Positions 21,575 to 23,084 of a stretch of DNA of 23,084 nucleotides are shown in pieces (within the stretch, counting starts at the first letter, position 1; every line of letters starts with the position of its first letter). A program made the position numbers and the translations under genes. Below the pieces are notes generated by a model. It saw only the letters and a program-made list of their open reading frames with translations. It did not search any database and had not been told where the DNA came from. Source of the DNA: an uncultured Prosthecobacter sp. (GTDB taxonomy: Bacteria > Verrucomicrobiota > Verrucomicrobiia > Verrucomicrobiales > Verrucomicrobiaceae); contig CANNUR010000021.1 in assembly GCA_947523045.1 (NCBI GenBank), forward strand, positions 1-23,084, given 5' to 3'.

Positions 21575-23084
21575 ATGAAAACCCGCCTCGCCCTGTTGTT
21601 GTCCCTGGCCACCGCCGTCCTTGCCGAGCACGATGTCGTCATCTACGGCGGCACCAGTGCCGCGATCACGGCGGCGGTGCAGGTGAAGCAGATGGGCAAG
21701 TCGGTCATCATCGTCAGCCCCGACAAGCATCTTGGCGGCCTGACCAGTGGCGGCCTGGGCTGGACCGACAGCGGCAACAAGGCGGTCATCGGCGGTCTGT
21801 CGCGCCAGTTTTACCATCGCGTCTACCAGCACTACCAGAAGCCCGAAGCCTGGCGCCAGCAGAAGCAGGACGAATACGGCAACCAGGGCCAGGGCACGCC
21901 GGCCATGGACGGCAAGGAACGGACGATGTGGATCTTTGAGCCGCATGTCGCCGAGCGCATCTTCGACGAGTGGGTCAAGGAACTCGGCATCCCGGTCGTG
22001 CGCGAGGCCCTGCTCGACCGCGCCAAGGGCGTCAAGAAGGACGGCGACCGCATCGTTTCGATCACCACGCTCGACGGCAAGACCTATGAGGGGAAGATGT
22101 TCCTCGACGTCACCTACGAGGGCGATCTGATGGCGGCGGCGGGCGTGGATTACCATGTCGGCCGCGAGGCGAACCGCGTCTATGGCGAGGAGCACAACGG
22201 CGTGCAGGTCGGCGTGCTGCACCACCGCCACCACTTCGGCGTGCTCAAGCAGCCGATCAGCCCCTACAAGATCCCGGGCGATCCGAAGAGCGGCGTGCTG
22301 GCGCGCATCAGCACCGAGAACCCGGGCGTGAAGGGCGAGGGCGACCACCGCGTGCAGGCCTATTGTTTCCGCTCCTGCTACACCAACGATCCGTCGAACC
22401 GCGTGCCCTTCCCCAAGCCCGAGGGTTACGACGCCAGCCAGTATGAACTGATCCTGCGCGTCTTCGAGGCCGGCTGGCGCGAGTTCTTCGACAAGTTCGA
22501 CCCGATCCCGAACCACAAGACCGACACCAACAACCACGGGCCGTTCAGCTTCGACAACATCGGCTACAACTACGATTACCCCGAGGCCAGCTACGAGCGC
22601 CGCCGTGCGATCATCGCCGAGCACCAGCGCTACCAGCAGGGCCTGATGTGGTTTGTCGCCAACGACCCGCGCGTGCCGGCCGATGTCCGCGAGGAACTGC
22701 AGAAGTGGGGCCTGCCCAAGGATGAGTTCACCGACAACGGCCACTGGTCGCACCAGCTCTACATCCGCGAGGCGCGGCGCATGATCGGTCACTTCGTCAT
22801 GACCGAGAACGAGCTGCGCAAGAAGAAGCCGACCCCCGACTCGGTGGGCATGGGCAGCTACACGATCGACAGCCACAACGTCCAGCGCTACATCACCCCC
22901 GAGGGTTACGTGCAGAACGAGGGTGACATCGGCGTCAGCACGAACGGCCCGTACGCCATCGCCTATGGCTCGCTGGTGCCCAAGGTGGGCCAGGGCCGCA
23001 ACCTGCTCGTGCCGGTGGCGATGTCGGCCAGCCACATCGCCTACGGCAGCATCCGCATGGAGCCGGTGTTCATGATCCTCGGCC
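21575..23084 (+). CDS. Secreted FAD-dependent oxidoreductase (PF12831 type), C-terminus cut by window edge
   Basis: 503 residues visible, running off the right edge. Signal peptide MKTRLALLLSLATAVLA, then the FAD-binding Rossmann start DVVIYGGTSAAITAAVQ (20-36) and the downstream LGGLTSGGLGWTD block typical of FAD_oxidored proteins. These are often annotated as xanthan lyase-like or FAD-dependent oxidoreductase and are common in Verrucomicrobiota, Planctomycetota and Bacteroidota polysaccharide clusters. The second FAD segment FLDVTYEGDLMAAAGVDYHVGRE (about 179-201) is also present. The usual length is 550-750 residues, so the end lies beyond the window. This gene has one of the few clear Shine-Dalgarno-like stretches here (AGGGGTGAAGGG before ATG 21575). 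The substrate is unknown. Confidence 0.9.
   Translation, partial: MKTRLALLLSLATAVLAEHDVVIYGGTSAAITAAVQVKQMGKSVIIVSPDKHLGGLTSGGLGWTDSGNKAVIGGLSRQFYHRVYQHYQKPEAWRQQKQDEYGNQGQGTPAMDGKERTMWIFEPHVAERIFDEWVKELGIPVVREALLDRAKGVKKDGDRIVSITTLDGKTYEGKMFLDVTYEGDLMAAAGVDYHVGREANRVYGEEHNGVQVGVLHHRHHFGVLKQPISPYKIPGDPKSGVLARISTENPGVKGEGDHRVQAYCFRSCYTNDPSNRVPFPKPEGYDASQYELILRVFEAGWREFFDKFDPIPNHKTDTNNHGPFSFDNIGYNYDYPEASYERRRAIIAEHQRYQQGLMWFVANDPRVPADVREELQKWGLPKDEFTDNGHWSHQLYIREARRMIGHFVMTENELRKKKPTPDSVGMGSYTIDSHNVQRYITPEGYVQNEGDIGVSTNGPYAIAYGSLVPKVGQGRNLLVPVAMSASHIAYGSIRMEPVFMILG

Noticed and set aside
21380..23035. 551-codon minus-strand open frame opposite the FAD oxidoreductase gene
   Set aside because: It is a shadow of high-GC codon bias. 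The plus-strand frame has a signal peptide and FAD motifs, and the minus frame has no recognisable domain.

Overview
The window reads as a chromosomal segment of a high-GC, Gram-negative-type bacterium, most likely a member of the Verrucomicrobiota (Opitutae-like), with Planctomycetota as the main alternative. This rests on the gene repertoire: an iduronate-2-sulfatase-like enzyme, a Tat-exported Gfo/Idh/MocA oxidoreductase, a DUF4159 protein, a secreted FAD-dependent oxidoreductase and a secreted transglutaminase-like protein. It also rests on many lipoprotein and signal-peptide genes, a scarcity of Shine-Dalgarno sequences, and a perfect TGTTC-N4-GAACA palindrome in front of lexA. The lineage is an inference; no rRNA gene is present.

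Layout. 1-1584 (-): LeuT-type sodium symporter, cut by the left edge. 1686-3519 (+): membrane-anchored subtilisin-like protease, then a small lipoprotein. 3473-5316 (-): bioF-like synthase translationally coupled to an upstream secreted TPR protein. 5438-6067 (+): lexA, with its operator in the divergent promoter region. 6079-7170 (-): secreted protein with a long Pro/Ala linker. 7355-9073 (+): cytoplasmic TPR protein and an amino-acid-type ABC solute-binding lipoprotein. 9139-10524 (+): Tat-exported oxidoreductase, followed by a GC-rich hairpin. 10614-12425 (+): a lower-GC island with two unrecognised genes, the first resembling a displaced RHS C-terminal tip. 12590-12780 (-): remnant of an IS66-type transposase. 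13028-14932 (+): secreted transglutaminase-like protein. 15143-15219 (-): tRNA-Pro(CGG), with a DCC/DUF393 protein gene upstream on the same strand. 15824-20382 (+): esterase, DUF4159 protein, second esterase and sulfatase, separated by heptanucleotide repeats and one large palindrome. 20379-21044 (+): ispD, overlapping the sulfatase gene by 4 bp. 21127-21450 (+): small unknown protein. 21575-end (+): secreted FAD-dependent oxidoreductase, cut by the right edge.

How the parts fit. Most genes are housekeeping or export functions arranged singly or in pairs. The esterase, sulfatase and oxidoreductase genes between 15.8 and 23.1 kb would suit degradation of decorated (acetylated or sulfated) polysaccharides, but no glycoside hydrolase or SusC/D-type gene is present to confirm that. 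The least ordinary parts are (i) the low-GC pair at 10.6-12.4 kb with the transposase scar beside it, a possible relic of a polymorphic-toxin locus, and (ii) five heptamer tandem repeats with four different units plus a 66-nt palindrome, all inside 15.7-18.8 kb and all at gene boundaries.
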